Assembly: GCA_019925105.1 (NCBI GenBank)
Contig: JAHGAU010000009.1
Coordinates: forward strand, 682,001-746,000
Source of the DNA: Niebla homalea
Taxonomy: Eukaryota > Ascomycota > Lecanoromycetes > Lecanorales > Ramalinaceae
Length of the DNA: 64,000 nucleotides
Direction of reading: 5' to 3'
This document shows positions 43,328-53,364 of this stretch, in pieces (within the stretch, counting starts at the first letter, position 1; each line of letters begins with the position of its first letter). Made by a program: the position numbers and the translations under genes. The notes beneath the pieces are model-generated. The model did not search any database. It saw only the letters and a list, made by a program, of their open reading frames with translations, and was not told the origin of the DNA.

Positions 43328-45303
43328 ATGGCTCATCAACATGGCACGGAAGCGCCGCTGCCTGCCACACCAGACACGAGGAATACTGGCGTGAATTTCT
43401 CGGGAGACCATCTCAAAAACGAACAGAGCCCTGACTCTGTACTCCACGAGAAACAACATGAGGAAGACGTCGATAATATTGACTATCCTCCCCCTTGGAA
43501 ATGGGAGAGATACTTCATCGGTGGTTACAGCCAGAGTCGTATGCTCAAGTTCAAGAATTCAAAGACCATGTACAAGGCCATCAATCTTTTCGCTGGTGTG
43601 GCCATCATGTTCTATGGGTACGATCAGGGTGTAATGTCACAGGTCAACTTGAACGAGGACTACTGGAACAAGAGTATGTTGGGTTCTTTCATCTTGAAAA
43701 GAGTACCAGAATGCTAATAGTGCATCAGTGGGCATCAACTCTCCGGACGACTCCAGCCGAAACGTTGCCGCAGAAGGTGGTATTGTCGCTGTCTACTATG
43801 GTGGAACTCTCATTGGCGCTCTCATTGCCGGATCTCTTGCCGACCGATGCGGAAGAATTAAGGCTGTTGTCTTTGGCTCCCTGTGGGCTCTACTCGGTGC
43901 AGCACTTCAAGCTTCGGCCTACAACATTGCCTGGATGTGCTGTGCCAGAGTCATTGCTGGTGTTGGTGTTGGGGCGATTGATTGTGTGATTCCTGTCTGG
44001 TCTGCGGAAGTCTCAAGTCACTCGGCTAGAGGTGCATTCTTGGCTATTGAATTCTTCATGGTGAGTCCAGCCTTGCATCCCGGTCATCCGAAGCGGGTTC
44101 TAAAGTGATGTAAAGAACATTGGTGGTTTGGCGCTGGCATACTGGATCGAATACTTCGCAGACCTGAACCCCAACAAGGTCATGGCTTGGCGTACACCCC
44201 TTGCCCTGCAAATCATTTTCATCATTATCATCGGCATCGGCATCAATTTTTTCCCGGAATCACCCCGTTGGCTCATGAAGGTCGGTCGCGAAACCGAAGC
44301 TCGCAATGTGCTGAAAGCCACCCGGGACGGGGACGTCGAATACGAGCTGAATTCGATCAAGAAAGTGGTCAAGTATGAGATTGAAACTTCCGGTCAAAAT
44401 CACTACTGGGCCATGCTCTTCCCAAAGGACAAGTACTCCCGTCAACTCCGCTGGCGAGTCTTCCTCGCCGTTTGGCTGCAGATCATGCAGGAACTGGTCG
44501 GCATTGGTGTCATTACAGTGTACGCCGTCGACCTCTTCCAAGACGCCGGCTTCAGCTTGCAGCTTTCCAAGCTCCTCGCCGGTTTCAACAACCTCAGCTA
44601 CATGTTCAGCGTTGTCTTCGCCGTCTACACCCTCGATCGCTTCGGACGCCGTAGCACCATGGTCTGGGGCGCCGTCGGGATGGCTCTCATCCTCCTCATC
44701 GCCGGTATTCTCGACAAATATGCCCAGGTCGAAGGACCAAACCAGCGCGCGTACGGCGCCGCAGTCGCCGCCATGACGTTCCTTTACACCGCCACCTTCG
44801 GCGCCACCTGGCTCACCACCCCCTGGCTCTACCCGACCGAGATCTTCCCGCTGAATGTCCGGGCGAAAGGTGGCGCCTGGTCGGTGGTCGGCTGGTCCAT
44901 TGGCAACGGTGTCATCACGATGATCACCCCCTTCTTATTCCAAGCCATCAGCTACGGTACCTTACTCCTCCTCTTCGGGCTCAACATCTTCTGCCTGCCC
45001 TTTGTCATCTTCATGTATCCCGAGACCGCCGGCCGCAGTCTCGAGCAGATGGACACCTTCTTCGAGAACGGTGGGAGCTGGAACGTCTTCAAGGCGAGCC
45101 ACAATATCCGGAATCTTGACATCGATGATTGGAGGTGGACCAAGAAGCTGCATCCCGAGGACCAGAAGGAGCTGGAGAAGGGAAGGCGGTTGAGCAGTGC
45201 GGTCAAGATGCCCGAGGAGGATGAGAAGGATGCGAGACAGTCTTGGAAAAAGAGACCGGTGTACACGTTCAGGAGGAAGGCGAGCAATGCTGGGCTGATG
45301 TGA
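43328..45303 (+). CDS. MFS sugar (hexose-type) transporter
   Basis: Three exons (43328..43673, 43729..44060, 44116..45303; two 55-nt introns) encode 621 aa. A 12-helix sugar porter: GYDQGVMSQV at the end of helix 1, GSLADRCGRIKAV in the loop after helix 2, PESPRWLMKVGRE after helix 6, RFGRRSTMVWG, WLYPTEIFPLNVRAKG and PETAGRSLEQMD, all expected family motifs. The N-terminus (about 75 residues, PPPWKWERYFIGGYSQ) and C-terminal tail are cytoplasmic. The tail contains many Lys/Glu residues that could serve ubiquitin-dependent turnover. Substrate is probably a hexose or another monosaccharide; which one cannot be told from sequence. A run of 3' bases (about 45325-45370) is very G-rich. Confidence 0.9.
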
Positions 45304-45931
45304 TTTCTTTTTCGACAGGTTGGTGTCAAGTCTTGGGAGATTGGGGCCGGGGGGTTGGGGGAAGGGGGGTGGAGTGACTGGGTTTTACGATGGATCAAGG
45401 GCGGGCAATGGCCAGGAGTTCCTCTTTTGTGGCTCGTCTGAGCGCGGCGTCCATATGGATCGGCAGGGAGGGATGATATTGCTTTTTTTCCTCCCCAGGG
45501 ACGCGGGCTCTTCTTTTCTGGTGTACATTGTTGAGCAATCGATCTAGCAATCAACCCACCCCGTATAAATCCTTGAACATGGGCGTTTTCCTCTACAGAG
45601 TTCAATGCTATCGATGAACCAATCGAATGATAGCACCTACTGATTGGGGTTGCCAAGCCTTTCACCCCTTTTCTCAGCCTGACGTTGTAGCTTTGAATCA
45701 TTTGCACGAGCAGATGTACATGGTTTCGTTATGTAAAACCCAGCAGCAACTTATTAGAAATGAGGTATCTCAAAGAATGGAATAATAGTCATCACCTGTA
45801 GCTCAAAAATCGAGTTACTCATTGGGGGTATAAGATGCCTAAGACTATGCACCATAAGCGTTCCATGTGCTCACGAGAACAACGACCAGCGTTCCCCCTC
45901 CCCCTGACCCTTTCTCTCCCTATTCCACAAC
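45304..45931. other. intergenic, convergent 3' regions
   Basis: 0.63 kb between the stop codons of the sugar transporter (plus) and the Rtc1-like gene (minus). The first part is G-rich. No gene seen. Confidence 0.4.
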
Positions 45932-48523
45932 TTACCCAAAGGTTACACTCTTCTTCTTCCTCCCCTCTTCGCAACCGGCATGGGGGTTGCATTTGCACCC
46001 GCAGCCAAGCCCCGGGCACCGTCCTTCACTGCTCTCCAAGTTCAAGAACCATGGCCGTAAACACTTGATGTGCCCGCCGTGCCTGCAATCGAAGCACCAG
46101 CGCCACAGGCTGGTCTGGGTAGCTTGGTGGCAGATCACACAAATCGGTGTAGACACGACATCGACCTTGAGCGTGGATGGCGGATCGAGCTCGGCGAAAC
46201 CGGGATAATCGAATACGCAGGTATTCAAGAGCTTTTTGGCCGCGATATGCAGCCCGTTGCGCTTCAGATGCTCATGGTGTTGCGTGATCAGGTTGCGTCT
46301 GACGTCGACGTTGGAATAGGCCTCGCTGTCGACGTTGAACCAGGGGCAGAGATATACGATGCACCAGACCGCGAATTGGACGTCTTGGTGGGTTTCGACG
46401 CTCGTTTTGAGCATCATTGCAAGGACGGATGAGGTCCGCAATGGGCCTGGCGTTTCATCCTCGATGTTCTTCTCTGGGCGGTCGAAATCGGCCACTTCGT
46501 AACCCTGGCGGTCCTGAGGTTGCACGATTTCCTTCGAGTTAGATGGAGATGCAGCGACGCCTCGACGTTGACGATTGGCGCTTGCCCGCTTCTCAAGCTC
46601 CTTGGGAGCGACCTGAGCCAAGATCTTGAAATTCGACGAAGCTAGATGACGATTCCCCATCGAAGCAAATTGGCAGTTTCTCAGGAGGACGGCACGTAAT
46701 TCTTGGATGAAGGTGACGGAGGCCTGCCGTTTATGCGGTGCAGCAAGGGGCTTGTAGCGCTCAGCGAGGAAATTGAATGAGTCCCGGTCGGCGTCCGCAC
46801 CTGGCACACGAAGAATGGCCATTGCCAGTCGACTGTTGATAGGCAGATAGGTATCCATGGTCCCTAAGACCTCTTCGATGCTCTTGTAAGGTTCCGCAAA
46901 TAATTTCGGGCTGCCGTTCTTCCCCAGTGCTGGTGGATTAGTAGATGTCGTTGGCTTGGCGTCGTGATGGGAGGACGTATGGCCTCCTTTGCTGCCTTCT
47001 TCCGCTAGCTCCGCTGGAAGTCCTTCAACGACGCTCCCTTTGGCTGATTGATGGTCCTCTTTCCGATCTACATGCGGATAATAAACATGCAGGATGTGCC
47101 CATGTGGTGTAAAAATTGCTCCGTTGCCCCCGATCCGTTGCTTGCGGAGTGGAAGGTCCGCAAGCTCTAGCTGGGTGAAGATTCCATGATTGCCGACCAA
47201 CCAAACAATGTTTTCAGACTGCCAGAGAGTGCATGTCGGCGGAGAGTCATCTTGATTGAAGACACGGGAAGGCACATAGGGTGAGCGCAGGTCCCACACC
47301 AGCGTTCTCGGGTCATTGTGGTCAAGTGAGGTGACTAGTTCTGTACTCTGCCAGCTACCCTGACCATTCCCACCCTCCTGCCAGCTGAGCGGCCGCCAAC
47401 GAGCTTCCATTACTGCCTGCGGAGCCCGTAGAGAAAGAGAGGGTTTCATTTTACGATCAGAAGAGGAGAAGTCCCAAACCTTGACATCTTTGTCCATGCC
47501 CGCGCTGGCAAGATGCTTACCATCCGGATGCCAATCAACCGATGAACAGGCCCTCTCATGTGCGCGCATCCTTAGCAATGGGGCATTGGCCTTACGGCTA
47601 TCCCAGCGCTGGATGATACCAGCATCAGTGCCTAGGGCGAATTCGAACTCAGTCGTGGGGGACCATCTGACGTCTCGCACGACGTCGTTGTTGCCAGCGA
47701 AGCTTACCCGGCTCCGGATGGCCATCTTGCTGCTGTCCCCAGCATAGGCTCGTAAGTCCCATAGTTTGACAGTAGCATCTTGACTACCAGAGAGCATGAT
47801 ACTGCCATTGAAAGGGCTGAAGCCAACTCGGTGGACCTGGCGATTGTGCTCGTGCAGCGTTGCCCATTCTACTCCTGCTTTATCAATGTCATAGACCACT
47901 ATTTGTCCATTAGACGCTGCTGTTGCGATTTTCCTATCAAAGGAACCATGAGACCATTTCACATCATTAGCAGATTGCTTGCTCTTGGATGCCGAAGAGG
48001 TCGCCCCTTTTTCTGTTCCATGCGCGGCGGAATAGGCGATGATCGCCGCTCGGAGATTGTGCTCCTCAATACAGCAGTCATCGGTTACATGTATGATTTT
48101 GAATATGTCTCTGCCAGCAAGGACGGCTCGTGTGCGATCGGGGGATGCATCGAGAGAGGCAATGGGAATGCCGGTTCGGAATGTCACGACTAGACTAGCC
48201 ACAGACCGGTCAGCACGCAGCTTCCTCAGGGGGATTCCTAGGGGTTCCTGGGGGGCCTTGAGGGGGACCTTGGGGGGGAGTTGCACATATGGCAGATGTA
48301 GTTGACGTAGGAGGGAAAGGTCAGACCTCTTCTGGGAGCTCGAGTCCCGATCCCGTCCAAAAGGGGGAGGCTTATTGGAGAGCTGCCGGGCGGCAATGCG
48401 GGTCAAGGAGTCTATGGCTTCGGAAGGGAAGGATCCCTTGCGCGCGGGTCGCTGGGGAGGTAACGGCGGGGGCGGGGGAGGAGAAGGAGCTGGCCGTACG
48501 CCATCGCGAGGGCTATTCGACAT
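45932..48523 (-). CDS. SEA complex WD40/RING subunit, Rtc1/WDR24-like
   Basis: A single exon of 863 aa from the ATG at 48523 (a GTG two codons earlier is in frame). A proline-rich N-terminus (about 1-30) is followed by a WD40 propeller at about 100-400, with clear blades such as GSFDRKIATAASNGQIVVYDI, MLSGSQDATVKLWDLR and SVDWHPDGKHLASAGMDKDVKVWDF. The C-terminal half ends in a RING-like zinc domain (ICVICHQATQTSLWRW, CFDCRHGGHIKCLRPW, GCGCKC). This is the architecture of the SEACAT/GATOR2 subunit Rtc1 (WDR24 in animals), which relieves inhibition of TORC1 in response to amino acids on the vacuole. It is shorter than some fungal Rtc1 proteins. I saw no upstream exon. Confidence 0.85.
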   Translation of the reverse strand: MSNSPRDGVRPAPSPPPPPPLPPQRPARKGSFPSEAIDSLTRIAARQLSNKPPPFGRDRDSSSQKRSDLSLLRQLHLPYVQLPPKVPLKAPQEPLGIPLRKLRADRSVASLVVTFRTGIPIASLDASPDRTRAVLAGRDIFKIIHVTDDCCIEEHNLRAAIIAYSAAHGTEKGATSSASKSKQSANDVKWSHGSFDRKIATAASNGQIVVYDIDKAGVEWATLHEHNRQVHRVGFSPFNGSIMLSGSQDATVKLWDLRAYAGDSSKMAIRSRVSFAGNNDVVRDVRWSPTTEFEFALGTDAGIIQRWDSRKANAPLLRMRAHERACSSVDWHPDGKHLASAGMDKDVKVWDFSSSDRKMKPSLSLRAPQAVMEARWRPLSWQEGGNGQGSWQSTELVTSLDHNDPRTLVWDLRSPYVPSRVFNQDDSPPTCTLWQSENIVWLVGNHGIFTQLELADLPLRKQRIGGNGAIFTPHGHILHVYYPHVDRKEDHQSAKGSVVEGLPAELAEEGSKGGHTSSHHDAKPTTSTNPPALGKNGSPKLFAEPYKSIEEVLGTMDTYLPINSRLAMAILRVPGADADRDSFNFLAERYKPLAAPHKRQASVTFIQELRAVLLRNCQFASMGNRHLASSNFKILAQVAPKELEKRASANRQRRGVAASPSNSKEIVQPQDRQGYEVADFDRPEKNIEDETPGPLRTSSVLAMMLKTSVETHQDVQFAVWCIVYLCPWFNVDSEAYSNVDVRRNLITQHHEHLKRNGLHIAAKKLLNTCVFDYPGFAELDPPSTLKVDVVSTPICVICHQATQTSLWRWCFDCRHGGHIKCLRPWFLNLESSEGRCPGLGCGCKCNPHAGCEEGRKKKSVTFG

Positions 48524-49923
48524 GGACACGGCCGACAGATTGACACTGTCAGGATTGGGAGCGGCAAGGAAGATTCAGCATCTGCTTGGTCGTTAGCTGC
48601 CATGATGTGATGGATAGCGGGCATGCATGCGTTGTCATTCGCTGTACCTCAGCCAAACAGCTTGTCAGGCCCGACCGCCTTTTAATCCTCAAGCAAGGAG
48701 GCTGGTCCGGGGAGGAAGGGAAGAAGAGATCCTGTGCAGTAGTCAAGTCGATGGACACCAAGCAGACGATTGTCAGACCATCAGGTCCCTCGGTCCAGCA
48801 TCTTGCTTCTGTGGATACAAGTTTGCCGAGTATCGAGATGACACTCGTGGCGGCTGCATGAGCTCGCTCCAAGGCTGCAGGTTGGCTGGTAGGTGCGTCC
48901 AACTCAGCTAGGTACGTAGTCTTGGATGATCCGCCTGCTGCAGGAGTCAGGCAAGTCAGGGTAGCCTCGATAAGCTCGAGTGCCTCGCTGGCGCGCCAAA
49001 GTGGGCTAATAAGTTAATAAGAGCACCAAAGATGGAGGAAAGGCTTCTGGTGGGTTGCGGTTGGTGGGAAAGCGCGTCCTGGTGGTCCCCTAAAGTGACC
49101 TAAGGCCTTCCGAATGCGCCTGCCGATGGAGCTTGATTGGTGTAAGGGCAGTGCAGCAGTGCCGCTACTGCTCAGGACAGTGGACCCCGATCGGAACGTC
49201 CGGGGAGACGACGTTGACTGGGATGTTAGGGTTCTCGTCGCTGGGAATCGACTCCTTTTCTCTGGTAAGCTTCTCCTCGTTGGGTACAGCAGCAGAGTTT
49301 AGATCATGTTTTTTACAGCTCCAGACAGCGGGAGTGAGCTGGTAATGTTGGGGGAGAGACGGAGAGAGGGCAGGGAGAGGTGGTCCCCGGTTGGTAAGCC
49401 CAAGCAAGCGGGAAAGCTTGAATGGCCGCTCGCTCTGACGGAGTCACGGAGTCACGGTCGCCGGCTCTATTCCAAGAGGCTGCTGCGGACAAGAGTCAAG
49501 AGTCAAGACTGGGTTCTTTGGACAAGTACGGATCGCTGCAGTATACGGGATACCTGATAGTTTGGCGGAAAAGACTAAAAAGTGGGTTTGAAAAGGGGAC
49601 TTGATAGGGACTGAGGGACAGCCGACAGCATCAGATGGTCCAGATGCTCACGAGACATTCACTTCGCCACGACCCTCTACAAACTATTTCTAACCCTATC
49701 GGAGTTACTCATCTCCTTACCTTGGATATCCTTACTTCTGCCATCCTCTGCATGATAAATCCAGAGGCAGTCAGAGCCCTTGACTGCCATCCCTATCCCT
49801 TCCCTTGGCGGACACTTGAGCACTCCGCGTTCTGTGTCGCTCGTTACTTTACTTTTGCCCACATCACTCAAACTCAAAATACCAGAACCCCCAGAACCTA
49901 CGCCAGCACGTCTGTAGCTGACC
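48524..49923. other. 1.4-kb divergent intergenic region
   Basis: Between the Rtc1-like (minus) and HMT1-like (plus) genes, holding both promoters. Frames such as 48902..48549 (minus, starting with TTG) have no recognised domain. The notable feature is the TGACTC cluster at 49441-49505. Confidence 0.45.
49441..49505 (-). promoter_or_regulatory. cluster of four TGACTC (bZIP) motifs
   Basis: GAGTCA (TGACTC on the minus strand) occurs at 49441-49446, 49449-49454, 49493-49498 and 49500-49505, in two head-to-tail pairs spaced 8 and 7 bp. TGACTC is the core site of Gcn4/CpcA-type and related bZIP regulators. The cluster lies about 420-480 bp upstream of the HMT1-like ATG and about 0.9 kb upstream of the Rtc1-like ATG. 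Confidence 0.5.
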
Positions 49924-52884
49924 ATGTCTGCTCTGTTCGAAGCCTGGGTTTCCGGCAGCACCGCAAAGGCTGTCCTGACCTACGCCCACTATCTGTCCCC
50001 TCTCATTCTCTTCATCGTCTTCCTCGCCTGCTTCATCTCCCGATCCGTCATCAACGCCAATCGTGACGATGAACTCAAGCCCGCAACACACCACACCGGT
50101 CCTGGAGGCAAACCCTTGCCCAGGACAAACTCCCCTTCCGCCAGAATCCAACTCCTACAGACGGCAAGTCCGGAATTCAGTCCGGCCAGGAAGTCCCTAT
50201 TCATCATTCTCCACGCGCTGCTGCTACTGACATTTGTCGGTAACGCTACCATCGTGGTCATTCATGCCCTCGCTGAGCGAAAGCAGGAATGGTGGTGTGG
50301 ACAAGCTTTTGTCGTGAGTGGACCTATTTTTTCTACCCTTCATCACAAGGAAGCCTGGGGAAGCCTAATGGTGCTTCCAGATATACGTGGTGGCTACCTT
50401 CTTCACTTATTCACTAATCTTGATATCTATCATCGACACCCATCCAGCGCCAAATCCTGTCCATGTCATTACTTGGTTTGTGAGTCTCATCTTGGACCTC
50501 ATTTGCCTCGGTGCCTCTTTTGCCCTGTACTCGACTACTCACCATGTGGGCGAAGCCTTCGACCCAAGCGGCGGCCCAGTCCATCGTGGCTTCACCGCAT
50601 GGGAGTCCCTGGAAATTTTTGTTGATCTCAGCAGGATCATCTGCTTGCTGCTTGCTCTCTCATTCTATGCCTTTCTCGTCTTCCTAAGGTTCCGGAAGAA
50701 CAGGGCAAGCCGTCGAGCGGAGATGCATCATGTGAATGAGACGACCAGTCTCCTGAATGGCAACAGCAAAACGAACGGACATGCTGATCCAAAGAAGGAC
50801 CACCACCTGGATACCGAAGCTCAAACCGAAGACACAGCAGGCTGGGTGAGGCCGGACAGAATTCCTTCCAAGACCTGGTGGGAATACGTCCGAGGCTATT
50901 CAGTTTTCTTTCCTTACTTATGGCCTGCAAAATCTCCCGGGCTGCAGGTCATCGTTCTGTTGTGCATGTTGCTACTCCTTGCCGGTAGGGTCTTGAACGT
51001 CCTGATCCCGATTCAGGTGGGTAAGATCGTGGATCTCCTCTCATGGGATGAGCATGGCTTGCATGATATTCCGTATGGCCAGATTGCGCTCTTCATCCTC
51101 TTCCGACTGCTCCAAGGTGGAAGCGGCATCGTCAACTCGATCCGATCTGTCCTGTGGGTGCCGATTGGACAATACTCCTATCGAGAACTCTCGGTAGCTG
51201 CGTTCGAACACGTCCACAGCTTGAGCTTGGATTTCCACTTGGGCAAGAAGACCGGAGAGGTGCTATCAGCCCTGAACAAAGGAAGCTCCATCAACAACTT
51301 CCTGGAGCAAGTGACTTTTCAAATGATTCCAATGGTTGTTGATCTTGGTATCGCCATCATCTACTTCACCTTCGCATTCGACATTTACTATGCTCTCATC
51401 GTCTCCTTGATCGCGGTAGCTTACATGTATGTGACCATTCGGCTGGCTTCTTGGCGAGCAGATCTCAAACGAGAAGTGACCAATCTCAGTCGCACTGAGG
51501 AAGCTACGAAGTGAGTCAATCTGCCGAGCCATCTCTATGCCATGGTAGTCTAATGAAGGTGTACAGGAACGACTCTCTGATCTCATATCAAACAGTAAAG
51601 TACTTCAACGCCGAGGACTATGAATTCACACGATACCGCAACATTGTCAATCGCTACCAAGCAGCAGAGTACACGGTCTTGGTCTCCTTGAACTTGATGA
51701 ATGTCACCCAGAACATCTGTTTCACATTAGGCCTTATGGCAACCTGCTTCCTAGCAGCTTTCCAGATTTCCATCGGTCAACGCCGCGTTGGCCAATTCGT
51801 TAGCCTATTGACTTATATGGCTCAGTTGCAAGCACCTCTCAATTTCTTCGGCACCTTCTACCGCATGATACAATCTTCGATGATCAACTCTGAACGAATG
51901 TTGGAGCTGTTCAAGGAGCAGCCTAGTGTTGTTGATAAGCCAGGGGTTGACACACTCACCTCCGTGAGAGGAGACATTCGCTTCCGGAACGTGAAATTCT
52001 CCTACGATCCCCGGCGGCCCGCTATTGATGGTGTCGACTTTTTTTGTCCCCAGGGGTCAACAACGGCAGTAGTGGGTGATTCTGGAGCAGGAAAATCAAC
52101 AATCTTCAGCTTACTCTATCGCTTCTACAATATTGCCGGAGGAAGTATTGAGATTGATGGAACCAACATTGAGGACGTCACTTTCGACTCGTTCCGAAGC
52201 TTCATTGGGGTGGTGCCCCAAGATACCGTCCTTTTCAATGAGAGTATCATGTACAATCTGAAGTACGCCAACCAGGACGCCACTGACGAGCAAGTTTACG
52301 CCGCCTCCAAGGCAGCCAGTATCCACGAGCAGATTGAAAAGTTCCCAGATGGTTACAACGCCCGTGTTGGTGAGCGTGGCTTGAAACTATCGGGGGGGGA
52401 GAAACAGCGAATCGCGATCGCTCGTACAATTCTCAAGAACCCTAAGATCATCATGCTTGACGAGGCGACCGCTGCCTTGGATACCGAGACTGAGCAGAAC
52501 ATCCAAGAGGCACTGGATAGCCTCACGCGCAATCGCACGACCTTCATCATTGCCCACCGTCTCAGCACCGTCATCCATGCTGACCAAATCCTCGTTCTCA
52601 GTCAAGGTAAGATTGTCGAGCGCGGAACCCACGACGAGCTCTTAGCAAAGGAGGGTAAATACACCAAGATGTGGGAGAGGCAAGTCAAGGCCCAAAAAGC
52701 TCTTGAACTCACCGAGGCAGCGAAGAAACTTCGCCAGGAGGCAATGGAGCCAGCCTCCGCCAGCCCAACTCACAGCGACGATGAAGGACACGTCCAAGTG
52801 TTCCGTGGTCGGAACCTCCAGATGACACCTGCCGAAGGCAACGATGCTCGCAGATCTCGCCTTAAATCACATTCCCTACAATGA
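49924..52884 (+). CDS. ABC transporter, heavy-metal tolerance HMT1/ABCB6-like
   Basis: Three exons (49924..50313, 50381..51510, 51567..52884) encode 945 aa; introns are 67 and 56 nt. An N-terminal extension with about five membrane helices (residues 1-240) precedes one six-helix core and one nucleotide-binding domain. This half-size layout with an extra TM region is that of fission yeast HMT1 and animal ABCB6. NBD motifs are intact: Walker A GDSGAGKST (about 677-685), signature LSGGEKQ (781-787), Walker B IIMLDEAT (801-808) and H-loop IIAHRLST (834-841). S. pombe HMT1 moves phytochelatin-cadmium and glutathione conjugates into the vacuole. By family this is a vacuolar metal or thiol-conjugate exporter. 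The charged tail (about 870-945) is of unknown use. Confidence 0.92.
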
Positions 52885-53364
52885 ATACTGAAATACTCTG
52901 GGAGGCAACTCTGCAAATATCATACAGCTTAGCACGGCGCAAGGGAGGCATGATACCCAAGTGACACCATTTACGAGCTATGATCCTATGGCCAGCGACT
53001 CAATAATTGCGTTTGAAAGAGGCGCGAAAAGGCAATATTATTTATGGTTATCAACTAATCGTACAGGACACTGAATCACATCGCTGTCGGAACCAAACAA
53101 AAAGCTTGTTACTTCCGTCGGTCAAGCTGAACCTTTACTCCTTAACTAATTTTACAGAAAGCCGCGGCCGGCGGGGTCGAAAGGTCGTCATTGTTGATTA
53201 GAGGAGATGCAAGTGGCATCTCCAAGGGCCTCAGTGGCTTGATTTGAACAAACGCATCATACCCCAGCATTATTCAGGCCAACAGTCATTGCAACTCTAA
53301 TACTCAAACTGGATAGACCTATCAAATCATCTCTCACGTGCCGCGCTCAACTTGATCCGCCTTA
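52885..53364. other. intergenic, convergent 3' regions
   Basis: 0.48 kb between the stop codons of the HMT1-like (plus) and AT-hook (minus) genes. Low-GC, no frame or repeat worth noting. Confidence 0.4.

Noticed and set aside
44375..44776. 133-codon alternate-frame ORF within the sugar transporter
   Set aside because: A Ser/Pro-rich shadow of a GC-biased, conserved coding region.
48549..48902. 117-codon minus-strand frame upstream of the Rtc1-like gene
   Set aside because: It begins with TTG, lacks an early ATG and shows no motif; it cannot be spliced to the Rtc1 start in an obvious way.
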